From contig JBKQWE010000013.1 of the NCBI GenBank assembly GCA_052139675.1, forward strand, positions 1 through 64,000: DNA of 64,000 bases. The letters are read 5' to 3'. Shown in pieces: positions 32,875-41,649 of this stretch. The notes beneath the pieces were generated by a model that was not told where the DNA came from, did no database searches, and saw nothing but the letters and a program-made list of their open reading frames with translations. The DNA comes from JBEKCB01 sp052139675 (GTDB lineage Bacteria > Planctomycetota > Brocadiia > CAIUPP01). Position 1 is the stretch's first letter. Each line of letters begins with the position of its first letter. Position numbers and translations under genes: made by a program.

Positions 32875-35260
32875 ATCGTCCGTAGTTCGCCAGCGCCTGA
32901 AGGATGGCCTGCGGTGGGACAGGGATCGAGGCGCGTTTGCTGAGCGCCTTGATGAAGTATTCCGCCAACTGGGGGTCGAACTGCGTGCCGCTGCAGCGCG
33001 CGATCTCCTCCAACCCCTCTTCCAGGCTCTTCGCTTTGTGATAGTAGCGCTTCGAGGTCATCGCGTCGAAGGAGTCCGCCACGCAGATGATGCGCGCGTG
33101 CAGCGGAATGGCGTGGCCGGCGAGCTGATCCGGGTAGCCCTTGCCATCGAACCGCTCGTGATGGTGGCGGATGCCCGGCCGCAGCGGCCGGAGTTCTTCG
33201 AGCGGCGCCAGGATGGCCTCGCCGCGCGCCGGGTGAGTGCGGACCACGTCGAGTTCCTCCAGCGTGAGCCGGCCCGGCTTGTGCAGGATCTTGTCCGGGA
33301 TCGCGATTTTCCCGATGTCGTGCAGCACGGCGGCCATCTTGACGCTCTCCACGTCCTGCGGGGGCAGGTTCATCGCGCGGGCGAGCTGCTCGCTGTAGTT
33401 GAGCACGCGCTCGGAATGGCCGCGCGTGTAGGGGTCCTTCGCGTCCACCGCGTTGGCCAGCGCGAGCGTGGCGCTCATGAAGATGCCGCGCATCCCTTCG
33501 TAGAGCGAGGCGTTCTCCAGCCCGACCATCGTCTGCTGCGCCATGATGGCGACCAGCCGCAGGTCGGCCGGCGTGAAGCGCTCGCCTGACGAAGCCTCAG
33601 TCGCGTGCTTGCCGTAGAGGTGCACCGCACCCAGGACCTTGCCGTCGAATGAGAGCGGCATCGCCAGCAGCGTATTCGGGACGGGTGCGGCGCCGAAGGC
33701 CAGGTCGCGCGCGGGATCGCTGCTGGCGAAAGCGCCTCCGCCCTGGAACAGGCGCTGGTTGACCCGGTCGGCGAACCCGGTCGTCGGGAGCGGTCCGTCG
33801 CCGGCGAGCGCCGCGATGCGCGTCAGGCCCGGTCCCGGCTCCCGAGAAATGAACAGCGCCCCTTGCCGTGCGCCGACGGCCTGCGCGATCGTCTGCAGCA
33901 GCACCTGCGGCGTCTGGCCCGGCAGCACGAAGGACTGGCTAACGTCCGGCCGCTTGCCGGTGACGATCGAGGGCAGGCCCGAGGACGAGATGAGCGTTTC
34001 ACTGAGCTGGCGGAGGATCTCCATCGCGCGCGCGTCCTGCACCAGCTCATGGCCGGCGCGGCGCAGCGAGCGGACCATGCCGACGGCCAGCGAACCGACA
34101 ACCGCCGCCGTCAGCGGCGCCGGCTCGAGCACGAGACCGTGCCGCACGACCGCGAAAAAGAAAAACGCCCAGATGAACGCCAGCAGGCAGAGGTGCGCGC
34201 CGAGTCCGAGCAGCGCGTGGCGCGGGTAGAACAGGAACGCGCCGCTCAGGGCGAGCATCAGCACCAGCAGGCAGGTCCATGCCTTCGGCGCGGGGACCAG
34301 GCCGCGGCCGTCCAGGATCTGCTGCGTGACCTCGGACAGAAGGACCACGCCGAACTTCCGGCCGCGGGCCGTCTCCCACGTATCCGCGTAGCCGCCGCCC
34401 ACGATGACCTGCCCGATGAGCACGATCTTGCCGCGGACCTGCTCGGGCTTGAAAAGCCCGTTCTCGATGTTTCGGAACGAAATGTAGTTCTCCTCGAAGT
34501 AATCGGCTGTATCCGGCAGGTCCACCAGGAACGCGCCCGAGCCGTCCGGCTGAGTCTCCAGCGGCAGCCGGACGTCGCCGATCCGCAGCACGTTCTGCTC
34601 GGCGCGGACCTCTTCCGGCTGGACGCCGAAATGGCGCGCCGCCAGCGCCACGGGCATGAAGAGGAAACGTTCGGCCAGCGTGTGCCGCTCCCACGGCACG
34701 CGGCGCACTTGTCCGTCCGAGTCCGCGATGACGTTGACGTGGGCTTCGCGAATTGCGTCCTGGACCAGGCGGCTGTTGCTGCGGGTGACCTTGACGCGCG
34801 GTTTATCCTCCGCGAAACAAAGCCCGACGAATACGTTGCCCGCCTGTTGCGCCGCCTGCCTCAGCGCGTCGTCGGCGGCGGGATCGTCCGCTTCGGGGAA
34901 CCACATGTCCAGCGCTATGGATTCCGCTCCGGCCGCGCTCAGTTCCCGGATCGCCTTCGCGTAGCGCGTCCGCGGCCAGGGAAGCTGGCCGAACCGGCTC
35001 AGCGACGCGTCATCAATGCCCACCACCACGACGTTCGGACAGGGCGGAACCGTCCGCGCCCTGGTTCCCAGGTTCATCACGTCCAGTTGCAGCCAGCCGA
35101 AGGCGTTCAGCCACCACACCGCCAGCACCAGCGCGGCGATCGCCAGGCCGGCCGCCAGTCTCCGAACCAGGTCGTCCATCCGCCAGAACTGTCTCAGGAA
35201 CCTCGCGCCGCGGAGAACGGCCAGGCCGCGGAGCAAGGATTTGAAAGCGTTGATGATCAT
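32873..35260 (-). CDS. CHASE2-GAF-HD-GYP c-di-GMP phosphodiesterase
   Basis: 795 residues. One membrane helix (about 33-55) leads into an extracytoplasmic CHASE2 domain (VVVVGIDDASLSRFGQLPWPR, ALDMWFPEADDP). Three membrane helices follow (about 330-410), then a GAF domain (about 455-600) and an HD-GYP domain (about 605-780) with HDIGKIAIPDKIL, RHHHERFDGKGYP and VADSFDAMTSKRYY, all intact. It likely senses an external signal and degrades c-di-GMP. The architecture parallels the soluble HD-GYP protein at 10544. Confidence 0.92.
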   Translation of the reverse strand: MIINAFKSLLRGLAVLRGARFLRQFWRMDDLVRRLAAGLAIAALVLAVWWLNAFGWLQLDVMNLGTRARTVPPCPNVVVVGIDDASLSRFGQLPWPRTRYAKAIRELSAAGAESIALDMWFPEADDPAADDALRQAAQQAGNVFVGLCFAEDKPRVKVTRSNSRLVQDAIREAHVNVIADSDGQVRRVPWERHTLAERFLFMPVALAARHFGVQPEEVRAEQNVLRIGDVRLPLETQPDGSGAFLVDLPDTADYFEENYISFRNIENGLFKPEQVRGKIVLIGQVIVGGGYADTWETARGRKFGVVLLSEVTQQILDGRGLVPAPKAWTCLLVLMLALSGAFLFYPRHALLGLGAHLCLLAFIWAFFFFAVVRHGLVLEPAPLTAAVVGSLAVGMVRSLRRAGHELVQDARAMEILRQLSETLISSSGLPSIVTGKRPDVSQSFVLPGQTPQVLLQTIAQAVGARQGALFISREPGPGLTRIAALAGDGPLPTTGFADRVNQRLFQGGGAFASSDPARDLAFGAAPVPNTLLAMPLSFDGKVLGAVHLYGKHATEASSGERFTPADLRLVAIMAQQTMVGLENASLYEGMRGIFMSATLALANAVDAKDPYTRGHSERVLNYSEQLARAMNLPPQDVESVKMAAVLHDIGKIAIPDKILHKPGRLTLEELDVVRTHPARGEAILAPLEELRPLRPGIRHHHERFDGKGYPDQLAGHAIPLHARIICVADSFDAMTSKRYYHKAKSLEEGLEEIARCSGTQFDPQLAEYFIKALSKRASIPVPPQAILQALANYGR

Positions 35261-35471
35261 CGCCGTTCTTCGCCTGAAATATCCCGGGACATCGGTTACG
35301 CAATCTCAGCAGCCGGCTCCAGGGAGACCGTGGCGGAGCCATGCGACAACGGGAGCGCGACCGGTCCGCCGAGGACCGGAGCGGGCGCAATTAATAGAAT
35401 CCGGGCGCTCCACGGTTTCCGCTGCTATTATTATCGTAGATTTTCGCGGTTTCCTGAGCGCGAAACGCGGG

Positions 35472-36152
35472 TCAGGCGGGGTTCGCCGGCTGGCGGAGGA
35501 TTGCGCGCACCTCGTCGTCGGTGAGGTCGTGGAAGTCCTCGTAGAACGACGCGACCGCGAAGGGCGGGTGCGCCTGCTCGATGAGGCAGTAAAGATCGTC
35601 GAAATACGGCTCCACCGCGCGCAGCGAATCGTGCGGCGAGACGGGCACGCAGAGCGTCATCCGGCTCGGCGCGCACGCCTTGACCATCCGAGCGGCGGCG
35701 ATCATGGTGAAGCCCGTGGCGAGCCCGTCATCCACCAGGCAGACCTGCTTCCCGCGCACCTCCGGCGGGCGGTCGCGGCCGGTGTACTCCCGGGCGCGGC
35801 GCCGCACTTCGGCGAGCACTTCCTGTACAATCGACTCGATGCGCTCCGGCGAAAGATCAAGTTCCCGGACGAGCGGCTCGTTGAGGACGACCTGGCCGTC
35901 GAGCGCCACGGCGCCGAAGCCGGCTTCGGGAGAGTGCGGCATCGGGAGTTTCCGGACGAACATCAGTTCGAGCGGCGCGCCGAGCGCCTCCGCCAGCGGC
36001 GCGGCCACCGCCACGCCGCCTCGCGGCACCGCCAGCACCACCGTATCCGCGCCGGGTAGAAGCCGAATCGCCCGCGACAGCGCGCGCCCGGCGTCGGCCC
36101 GATCCCGAAACGCGGCGAACGGCCGCGTCACTTTCCGCAAGACGGTCCGCAT
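35472..36152 (-). CDS. Phosphoribosyltransferase-family protein
   Basis: 226 residues. Type I PRTase fold: VVLAVPRGGVAVAAPLAEALGAPLE near the N-terminus, MFVRKLPMPHSPEAGFGAV, and the PRPP-binding motif VCLVDDGLATGFTMIAA. This subgroup is often annotated as a predicted phosphoribosyltransferase with no known substrate. The Thr that follows the acidic pair in most PRPP loops is kept as ATGFT. It stands alone, about 210 bases from the CHASE2 gene start and 165 bases from the encapsulin end. Confidence 0.82.
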   Translation of the reverse strand: MRTVLRKVTRPFAAFRDRADAGRALSRAIRLLPGADTVVLAVPRGGVAVAAPLAEALGAPLELMFVRKLPMPHSPEAGFGAVALDGQVVLNEPLVRELDLSPERIESIVQEVLAEVRRRAREYTGRDRPPEVRGKQVCLVDDGLATGFTMIAAARMVKACAPSRMTLCVPVSPHDSLRAVEPYFDDLYCLIEQAHPPFAVASFYEDFHDLTDDEVRAILRQPANPA

Positions 36153-36194
36153 CGGATGGGTTCACCAGGAAAACGCGAGGAGGCGAAAATGTTT

Positions 36195-36268
36195 TGCCGC
36201 AAAGAGGCGCAAAAGGAACGGCTTAAGGAATGATCAAGCTGCCGTTATTTCCTGCGCCTCTTTGCGGC
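36195..36268. repeat. Dispersed palindrome family, copy 1
   Basis: Arms TGCCGCAAAGAGGCGCA (36195-36211) and TGCGCCTCTTTGCGGC (36253-36268) with about 40 bases between. The same arms recur at 61131-61215 and 63314-63391. All three are intergenic and downstream of minus-strand genes, so they may double as terminators. Confidence 0.75.
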
Positions 36269-36316
36269 TATCCGGGCCTTCAGGTTTTCTTCGTTCCTCT
36301 TCGCGGCGCGCCCCGA

Positions 36317-37132
36317 TTACTTCAGCGCGACCACCGACGACGGCTGCAGCAGGCGCAGCGCCAGGCTCTCGGAAACCGTCAGCTCGTAGTCGCGCCCGGC
36401 GGGCCCGACGAACCCGGCCATCAAGTCCTGGCCGAGCACGATGGAGGAATATTGCGCGCCCCAGGCCAGCAGCACACCGCCGGCGCGGATGGCCGCCGCC
36501 TTGGAAACGCCTTCCGTCGCGATCAGGCGAAGGTGCTCGAGCTCCGTTCCGGCCCCCTGCGGATAGCGGCGCAGCAGCAGGTTGTACCGCTCCGGCGCCA
36601 GCGCCAGAGAGTACGGCCCATGGAAGCCGGCGGCATCGAGCTTGGTCACCGCCTCGATGATATCGGTCGCAGCCGTCCCGACCTGCGCCCAGTCCTTGAG
36701 CTTGGCCTGGTGGACTCCCTTCGCCGTCAGGAGTCCGTCCGCGCCGAAATCCTTCGCCCCGTTGAAGAGCAGCGCGTCCTCCTGGAACGCCACGGAGATC
36801 GCCGCGCGGGCCGGTTCGCCCAGGTCGAGCAGCGCGCCGCGTTCCTCGAACGCCGCGATGTCGCGCGCGGCCAGCCGGAACCCGCTGGCGATGCTGACCA
36901 CCGGCGGCGGCACCGCGCCGGTCATGGTCGCGCTGTCGGGCGCCAGCGGCTCCACCGCCGGCGCGTCGCGGACCGGCAGCGACTTGAGGCCGAGGCCGTA
37001 CGGGCCTTCGACCGGCAGCACGCGCCGCGCGCCCAGTTGGCTCTTGGCCGCCCCGACGACGGCGGCGTCAATCGCCGCCCAAACCTTGTCGCTGAACGGC
37101 GCATCGCCGCGATTGAGAAGTTCTGTGGCCAT
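36317..37132 (-). CDS. Encapsulin shell protein (family 1)
   Basis: 271 residues, the usual size. HK97-fold shell protein of a protein nanocompartment: the N-terminal helix SDKVWAAIDAAVVGAAKSQL, GARRVLPVEGPYGLGLKSLP, DIAAFEERGALLDLGEPARAA, LFNGAKDFGADGLL, and the C-terminal VLGQDLMAGFVGPAGRDYELTVSESLALRL. The shell stores iron or shields oxidative chemistry depending on cargo. The cargo gene lies 65 bases upstream on the same strand and encodes a ferritin-like protein carrying a shell-targeting peptide. Confidence 0.95.
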   Translation of the reverse strand: MATELLNRGDAPFSDKVWAAIDAAVVGAAKSQLGARRVLPVEGPYGLGLKSLPVRDAPAVEPLAPDSATMTGAVPPPVVSIASGFRLAARDIAAFEERGALLDLGEPARAAISVAFQEDALLFNGAKDFGADGLLTAKGVHQAKLKDWAQVGTAATDIIEAVTKLDAAGFHGPYSLALAPERYNLLLRRYPQGAGTELEHLRLIATEGVSKAAAIRAGGVLLAWGAQYSSIVLGQDLMAGFVGPAGRDYELTVSESLALRLLQPSSVVALK

Positions 37133-37197
37133 GGTTCGTCTCCTCTAAAAATGAACTCGCTGACGACCGCTCTCGACGTTCGCGCCGCGACGGCGCC

Positions 37198-37551
37198 TCA
37201 CGACTTCAGGCTCCCGACCGAGGGCGGCGCGCTCTCGGCTGCGGGCTGGGCCTTGACCTTCGAGACCAGATCATTCACCTCGGCCGCGCCCTGGGCGAGA
37301 TAGTTCGCCTCGTCCGGGAGCAGGATATTGAGCAGCCGCTGGAACTCGCCCTTGTGGACGCGTTCCTCGTCGGCGATCTCGTTGAGCAGCGCCTTCGCCA
37401 GCGGGTCGTCCGTCGCGTCGGCCACCGCCTGGTATTGATGCACCGCTTCCTCCTCCGCCGAGAGCGCCATACGGACCGCGCGGGTGAGTTCGCGCGGCGT
37501 CAGCTTGCGCCCCGGCGCTACGCCGGTGAACGGATTGACGAATTCAGGCAT
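37198..37551 (-). CDS. Encapsulated ferritin-like cargo protein (EncFtn)
   Basis: 117 residues. Two-helix encapsulated ferritin: LSAEEEAVHQYQAVADAT with the first metal-binding Glu, and LNEIADEERVHKGEFQRLL with the ExxH pair. A Pro/Ala/Ser-rich linker ends in PSVGSLKS, matching the C-terminal GSLK-type targeting peptide that binds the inner wall of family 1 encapsulins. It oxidises Fe(II) as an annular decamer and delivers mineral to the shell lumen. It is the first gene of the two-gene unit. Confidence 0.93.
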   Translation of the reverse strand: MPEFVNPFTGVAPGRKLTPRELTRAVRMALSAEEEAVHQYQAVADATDDPLAKALLNEIADEERVHKGEFQRLLNILLPDEANYLAQGAAEVNDLVSKVKAQPAAESAPPSVGSLKS

Positions 37552-37730
37552 TGCACACCTCCCTCACTGAAGATATCCCGCGTCTGCGCGTCCGTTGATC
37601 ATCGTTGCGGGGGAACTGGGGGCAATTATTCAGAAAGTCTCCATCGCGTTCAGCGCCGTTTCCGGCGCCGCGCCGATTGCCCAAGTCGCCCCGCCGAAAT
37701 GCCCGACAGGCGTTCACTGCCCACTATTCC

Positions 37731-37760
37731 AATATAGAGAGGGATGGCGGCGGAAGTCAA
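37731..37760 (-). promoter_or_regulatory. Sigma-70 promoter of the encapsulin operon
   Basis: Minus-strand TTGACT (37755-37760), 18-base spacer, TATATT (37731-37736). The leader before EncFtn is about 180 bases, long enough for a regulatory site, but no iron-box palindrome was recognised. Confidence 0.6.
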
Positions 37761-37805
37761 GGGCTGAAACGGCGAAACTGGATGAGATTCCGGGAAGGGC
37801 ACCCA

Positions 37806-38732
37806 TCACTCGAAGAGCGCGTCCACGAACCGGTCCGGGTCGAACGGCTCGATGTCGTCGGCTTTCTCGCCGAGGCCGACGAACTTGACGGGCAGGTCAA
37901 TCTGGTCGCGCATGCCGACGACGATGCCGCCCTTGGCGGTGCCGTCGAGCTTCGCGAGGAAGATGCCGGTCAGCTTGATGGATTCGTGGAAGAGCTTCGC
38001 CTGCTGAACGGCATTCTGGCCGGTGGTGGCGTCGAGGACGAGCAACACTTCGTGCGGCGCGCCGGGCAGGCGGCGGCGGATCACCGTCTCGATCTTGGCC
38101 AGCTCGCGCATCAGGTGGTCCTTGGTATGCAGGCGGCCGGCGGTATCCACGATCAGTAAATCTATCTTCCGCGCGACGGCCGCCTCGATCGCGTCGAAGG
38201 CCACCGCGGCCGGGTCGCCGCCGTGCTGGTGCTTGACCAGGTCCACGCCGACGCGCTGGCTCCAGATCTCGAGTTGCTCGACCGCGGCGGCGCGATAGGT
38301 GTCGCCGGCGGCGATCAGCACGCGCTTCTTCCGCCCGGTGTAGAAACGGGCGAGCTTCGCGATGGAGGTGGTCTTGCCCACGCCATTGACGCCGGCGACC
38401 AGCCAGACCGTCGGCCCGGATTCGCTCCAGTGGAGCGAGGTGTCCCAGCCGCGCAGCGAGGACTTGATGTCCTCTTTCAGGAACTCGATCGCGTCCTCCG
38501 GCTTCTTGAACTTGCCGGCGCGGAAGGCTTCCTGGACGTCGCGCGCCATGCGTTCGGCGGAGCGCGGGCCGACATCGCCGGCGATCAGCGCGTCGGACAA
38601 TTCGTCCATCGCCGCGGCGTCGAGTTTGCGGCCGAGGGTGAGGACGGAGCGGACGCTCGACGAGAACTTGGCGCGCGTCTTGGCCAGGCCCGCTTTCAGC
38701 CGCCCGAAGAACGAGGTCTTGCCTTCACCCAT
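37806..38732 (-). CDS. ftsY: Signal recognition particle receptor FtsY
   Basis: 308 residues from the Met at 38732 (MGEGKTSFFGRLKAGLAKTR), which overlaps the upstream PHP gene by eight bases. N domain, then the SRP-type GTPase: LVAGVNGVGKTTSIAKLA, AGDTYRAAAVEQLEIW, LIVDTAGRLHTKDHLM, TKLDGTAKGGIVVG. It docks SRP-ribosome complexes at the membrane. The acidic A domain is essentially absent, as in many non-enterobacterial FtsY. Confidence 0.95.
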   Translation of the reverse strand: MGEGKTSFFGRLKAGLAKTRAKFSSSVRSVLTLGRKLDAAAMDELSDALIAGDVGPRSAERMARDVQEAFRAGKFKKPEDAIEFLKEDIKSSLRGWDTSLHWSESGPTVWLVAGVNGVGKTTSIAKLARFYTGRKKRVLIAAGDTYRAAAVEQLEIWSQRVGVDLVKHQHGGDPAAVAFDAIEAAVARKIDLLIVDTAGRLHTKDHLMRELAKIETVIRRRLPGAPHEVLLVLDATTGQNAVQQAKLFHESIKLTGIFLAKLDGTAKGGIVVGMRDQIDLPVKFVGLGEKADDIEPFDPDRFVDALFE

Positions 38733-39588
38733 GCCGCGGCTCCCGGTAAGTTGCGGCGCGCGCGCGGAGCGCCTCGACCTGGTCCTCATCGAGCCGCACT
38801 TTGCCGATGAGAATGCGGCCGTTGCGGTCTCCGTGGCAATCCGAACCGGCGCCGGCGAGCAGGCCGTGCTGTGCGGCGAGCTTGAGGTAATGGAGTTCCT
38901 GCGAGGCGGAGTGGTCCGGGCAATAGACCTCGAGCGCGTCCAGGCCGGCCTCGGCGAGCGCGGGGATTTCGCCGTCGCGCAGGGTCTTGCCGGGATGCGC
39001 CATGATCGCCAGTCCGCCGGCGCAATGGATCAGCGCAATGACCTCGGCGGCGGGCACGCCTGACCGCGGCACGAAGGCCGGCATGCCGGGCCTCAGCCAG
39101 CGCTTGAACGCCGTGCGGACGGACCGCACGCGGCCCGCCTGGACCAGCGCGCGCGCCAGGTGCAGGCGCGTCACGTTGCCCGGCGCGGCGAGCTTGAGGA
39201 CTTCGTCGGTCCGCAGGGTCACGCCGATGCGGTTGAGCTTCTCGATCATCTCCATCACGCGCTGCCTGCGCTGCGCGCGGTTCCGCTCGAGACCATCGCG
39301 GAGCGCGGGAGATTCCACGTCGAGGAAGAGGCCGACGAGATGGATTTCCTCATCGCCCTCATCGAAGACCGGCACGCCGAACTCGGCGCCGGCGATCACG
39401 GTGAGGCCGTCGTCGCGGGCCGCGCGGCGGGTCGGCTCGACGCCGTCCACCGAATCGTGATCCGTCAGGGCGATCGCGCGCAGGTCGTGCTCGCGCGCGG
39501 CGGCGACGAGCGTCTCGGGTGTGTAAATGCCGTCGCTGTACACGGTGTGGAGGTGCAGGTCGGCGCCGTGAGGCTTCCGGACAATCAT
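38725..39588 (-). CDS. PHP-domain phosphoesterase (RNase AM/TrpH-like)
   Basis: 287 residues. PHP metal site: ADLHLHTVYSDGIYTPETLV, ALTDHDSVDGV, IAGAEFGV, IMAHPGKTL and AGSDCHGDRNGRI supply the His/Asp/Glu ligands. Members act as 5'-3' exonucleases or nucleotide phosphatases on short RNAs. It starts four bases inside the end of nusB, so it belongs to the ribH-nusB-PHP-ftsY unit. Confidence 0.9.
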   Translation of the reverse strand: MIVRKPHGADLHLHTVYSDGIYTPETLVAAAREHDLRAIALTDHDSVDGVEPTRRAARDDGLTVIAGAEFGVPVFDEGDEEIHLVGLFLDVESPALRDGLERNRAQRRQRVMEMIEKLNRIGVTLRTDEVLKLAAPGNVTRLHLARALVQAGRVRSVRTAFKRWLRPGMPAFVPRSGVPAAEVIALIHCAGGLAIMAHPGKTLRDGEIPALAEAGLDALEVYCPDHSASQELHYLKLAAQHGLLAGAGSDCHGDRNGRILIGKVRLDEDQVEALRARAATYREPRHG

Positions 39589-40016
39589 TTCTTCTTCCCC
39601 TCGGCCGCGCCGGGGCGGGCGCGCGCCATGACGCGGTCGAGGATGCCGTTGACGAAGGCGCCGGACTCGGCGGTGCTGAATTTCTGGGCGATGCGGATCG
39701 CCTCGTCAATGGCCACCTTGGGCGGGACGTCCGGCCGGTGCAGAAGCTCGTACGCGCCGAGGCGCAGGATCGCGCGGTCCACCGCCGCCATGCGCCCGAG
39801 GTCGTAATGCTCGGCCGAAGCGCCGAGGCTTGCATCAATCTCCTCGCTGTGTTCCGCGCAGCCGTGGAACAGCTCCTCCGCCAGGGCGATCACCTCGGCG
39901 TCCTCGGAGGAACCTCGGAGGAAGTCCGGCAACTCCTTGAGAAAGTGGGCGCCGCGGACGTCCCACTGATAGAGCGCCTGGACAGCCAGAATTCTTCCTG
40001 CAGTCCTTTTTCGCAT
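39585..40016 (-). CDS. nusB: Transcription antitermination factor NusB
   Basis: 143 residues, all-helical NusB: RKRTAGRILAVQALYQWDV at the start, LGRMAAVDRAILRLGAYELL and PPKVAIDEAIRIAQKFSTAESGAFVNGILD at the end. It binds boxA RNA with NusE to support rRNA transcription. Lying after ribH is the common bacterial order. Confidence 0.95.
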   Translation of the reverse strand: MRKRTAGRILAVQALYQWDVRGAHFLKELPDFLRGSSEDAEVIALAEELFHGCAEHSEEIDASLGASAEHYDLGRMAAVDRAILRLGAYELLHRPDVPPKVAIDEAIRIAQKFSTAESGAFVNGILDRVMARARPGAAEGKKK

Positions 40017-40093
40017 GGTTATGGCTCAAAAAGACGGACGAATGACGACAGACGATAGACGATGGTTTTTACCGCGTGGCCGCGCGGAGGCCT

Positions 40094-40579
40094 TTACTTC
40101 TTCGCCGGGGCTTTGGGCAGCTTTCCGAAGAGGTTGGCCATTTCGATGGCGGAGGCGGCCGCATCGGCGCCCTTGTTGCCGGCCTTGGTGCCGGCGCGCT
40201 CGACGGCCTGCTCGATCGTGTCGGCGGTGATGACGCCGAAGATCGTCGGAACGCCGGAGGCCATGGCGACCTGCGCCACGCCTTTGGAGACCTCGGCGGC
40301 GATGTAATCGAAGTGCGGCGTCTGGCCGCGGATCACCGCGCCCAGGCAGACGACCGCGTCGTACCGGTGCGTCTGGGCAATGCGCAGGGCGGTGACCGGG
40401 ACCTCGAACGAGCCCGGCACCCAGACGACGTCAACGTCCTTAACCGCCACGCCGTGCCGCTCGAAGCAATCCTGCGCGCCGGAGAGCAGCCGCGAGGTGA
40501 TGAATTCGTTGAAACGGCTGATGACGATCGCGAATTTTTTCCCCTGGCCGAGGAGTTCGCCCTGGATCACATTGCCCAT
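40094..40579 (-). CDS. ribH: 6,7-dimethyl-8-ribityllumazine synthase RibH
   Basis: 161 residues. FAIVISRFNEFITSRLL, VVWVPGSFEVPVTAL, AVVCLGAVIRGQTPHFDYI and VPTIFGVITADTIEQA are the family signatures, including the catalytic His in TPHFD. It performs the penultimate step of riboflavin synthesis. It is the first gene of a four-gene unit under a near-consensus promoter. The leader is only about 48 bases, with no room for an FMN riboswitch. Confidence 0.96.
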   Translation of the reverse strand: MGNVIQGELLGQGKKFAIVISRFNEFITSRLLSGAQDCFERHGVAVKDVDVVWVPGSFEVPVTALRIAQTHRYDAVVCLGAVIRGQTPHFDYIAAEVSKGVAQVAMASGVPTIFGVITADTIEQAVERAGTKAGNKGADAAASAIEMANLFGKLPKAPAKK

Positions 40580-40626
40580 GGTTCATGCCTTCTTGAAGGG
40601 CTCGGATGGTTTCTCAATGATCCGCA

Positions 40627-40656
40627 ATTATATCAACCGTTCGGCGGGGCTGTCAA
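40627..40656 (-). promoter_or_regulatory. Near-consensus sigma-70 promoter of ribH-nusB-PHP-ftsY
   Basis: Minus-strand TTGACA (40651-40656), 18-base spacer, TATAAT (40627-40632). Both hexamers match the sigma-70 consensus exactly. Confidence 0.75.
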
Positions 40657-40709
40657 AGAGGCGACGGCGTTTGTGTTCTTCGCGGTGAAGCGCCGCTTAT
40701 GCCGCCGTT

Positions 40710-41588
40710 TTAATCCAGCTTCAGCAGCCGCGCGGCGTTTCCGCCCATGATCTTCTCGTGCGCGGCGCGGGAGATCTTGCCGGCGGCGCCGGCGTCGCGC
40801 ATGAATTCCACCAGCGGCGTCTTGTCGCTCGGCCTGCAGATGTCGAGGCCGAAGCAGAGGCGGTCCTGGAATTCCTCCAGGAACCGGTATCCCCATTCCG
40901 GATCGCGGCTGACGGCGTTGAAGCCGCTGCCGGCGGAGAGATCGCCCCAGAGGTTCGGATGCTCGCGCAGCAGCCGCGGCACGGCGCCGCCGGGCAGGAC
41001 TTTCCCCGGCGGATAGCCGCTGCGCTCCGGCTCGCTCACCGGGCCGACTTCGGACCAGAACGCCTGGGAGTGGCCGACGAGCTGGAGCTTCGGGAATTTC
41101 TTCAGCGCGCGTTCGAGGCCGCCCAGGCCCGGTTCGCTGATCAGCCCGTACGTGCGGAACTCCCGCGTTGCCACATGGAAGAGCACCGGGAAACTGATGC
41201 GCTCGCACGCCGACAGGAGTTGATGCACGCGCGGATCGTCCCACCAGAGGTTCGCCACCAGCTCGCCCAGCCCGCGCGCGCCGCAGCTTTGGTAATATTC
41301 GAGGATGGGCGTGAAGTCGGTCTCCGGGCTGTTGTACTGGAGCCGCGGGTCCACGCTGCAGAACTTGATGAACCGGCCGGGGAACTGGTCGCACGCCTCG
41401 AACACCTCCTCATTGGACTGCTGGAAATGGAGCGCCTCCGGCGAAGCCAGCGGCAGCGCGACCATGCGGTCAATGCCGCAGCGGTCCTGGATCTGCACCA
41501 GCTCGGCCGCCGTCGCGGCCGTCTCGCCCCGGCTGTCCAGTAAACCGCGGCGCAGGACGACGTGTGTGTGGATGTCGGTCACTTTCAC
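40710..41588 (-). CDS. Amidohydrolase-family metal-dependent hydrolase
   Basis: 292 residues. TIM-barrel amidohydrolase-2 type: an HxH motif in VTDIHTHVVL, FIKFCSVDPRLQ, FPVLFHVATREFRTYG, LQLVGHSQAFWSE and FGLDICRPSDKTPLVEF with the late Asp. Relatives include decarboxylases and lactonases, and the substrate is unknown. It is followed at a 61-base distance by no coding partner upstream, and a TauE/SafE gene lies 61 bases before it on the same strand. Confidence 0.8.
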   Translation of the reverse strand: MKVTDIHTHVVLRRGLLDSRGETAATAAELVQIQDRCGIDRMVALPLASPEALHFQQSNEEVFEACDQFPGRFIKFCSVDPRLQYNSPETDFTPILEYYQSCGARGLGELVANLWWDDPRVHQLLSACERISFPVLFHVATREFRTYGLISEPGLGGLERALKKFPKLQLVGHSQAFWSEVGPVSEPERSGYPPGKVLPGGAVPRLLREHPNLWGDLSAGSGFNAVSRDPEWGYRFLEEFQDRLCFGLDICRPSDKTPLVEFMRDAGAAGKISRAAHEKIMGGNAARLLKLD

Positions 41589-41649
41589 GCGCAGGCTCCT
41601 TTCAATCCGAGAGCACCATCACACGCAAGTCCCATGCGCCGCTACGGTC

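Noticed and set aside
40580..40626. FMN riboswitch before ribH
   Set aside because: The leader between the consensus promoter and the start codon is too short to contain one.
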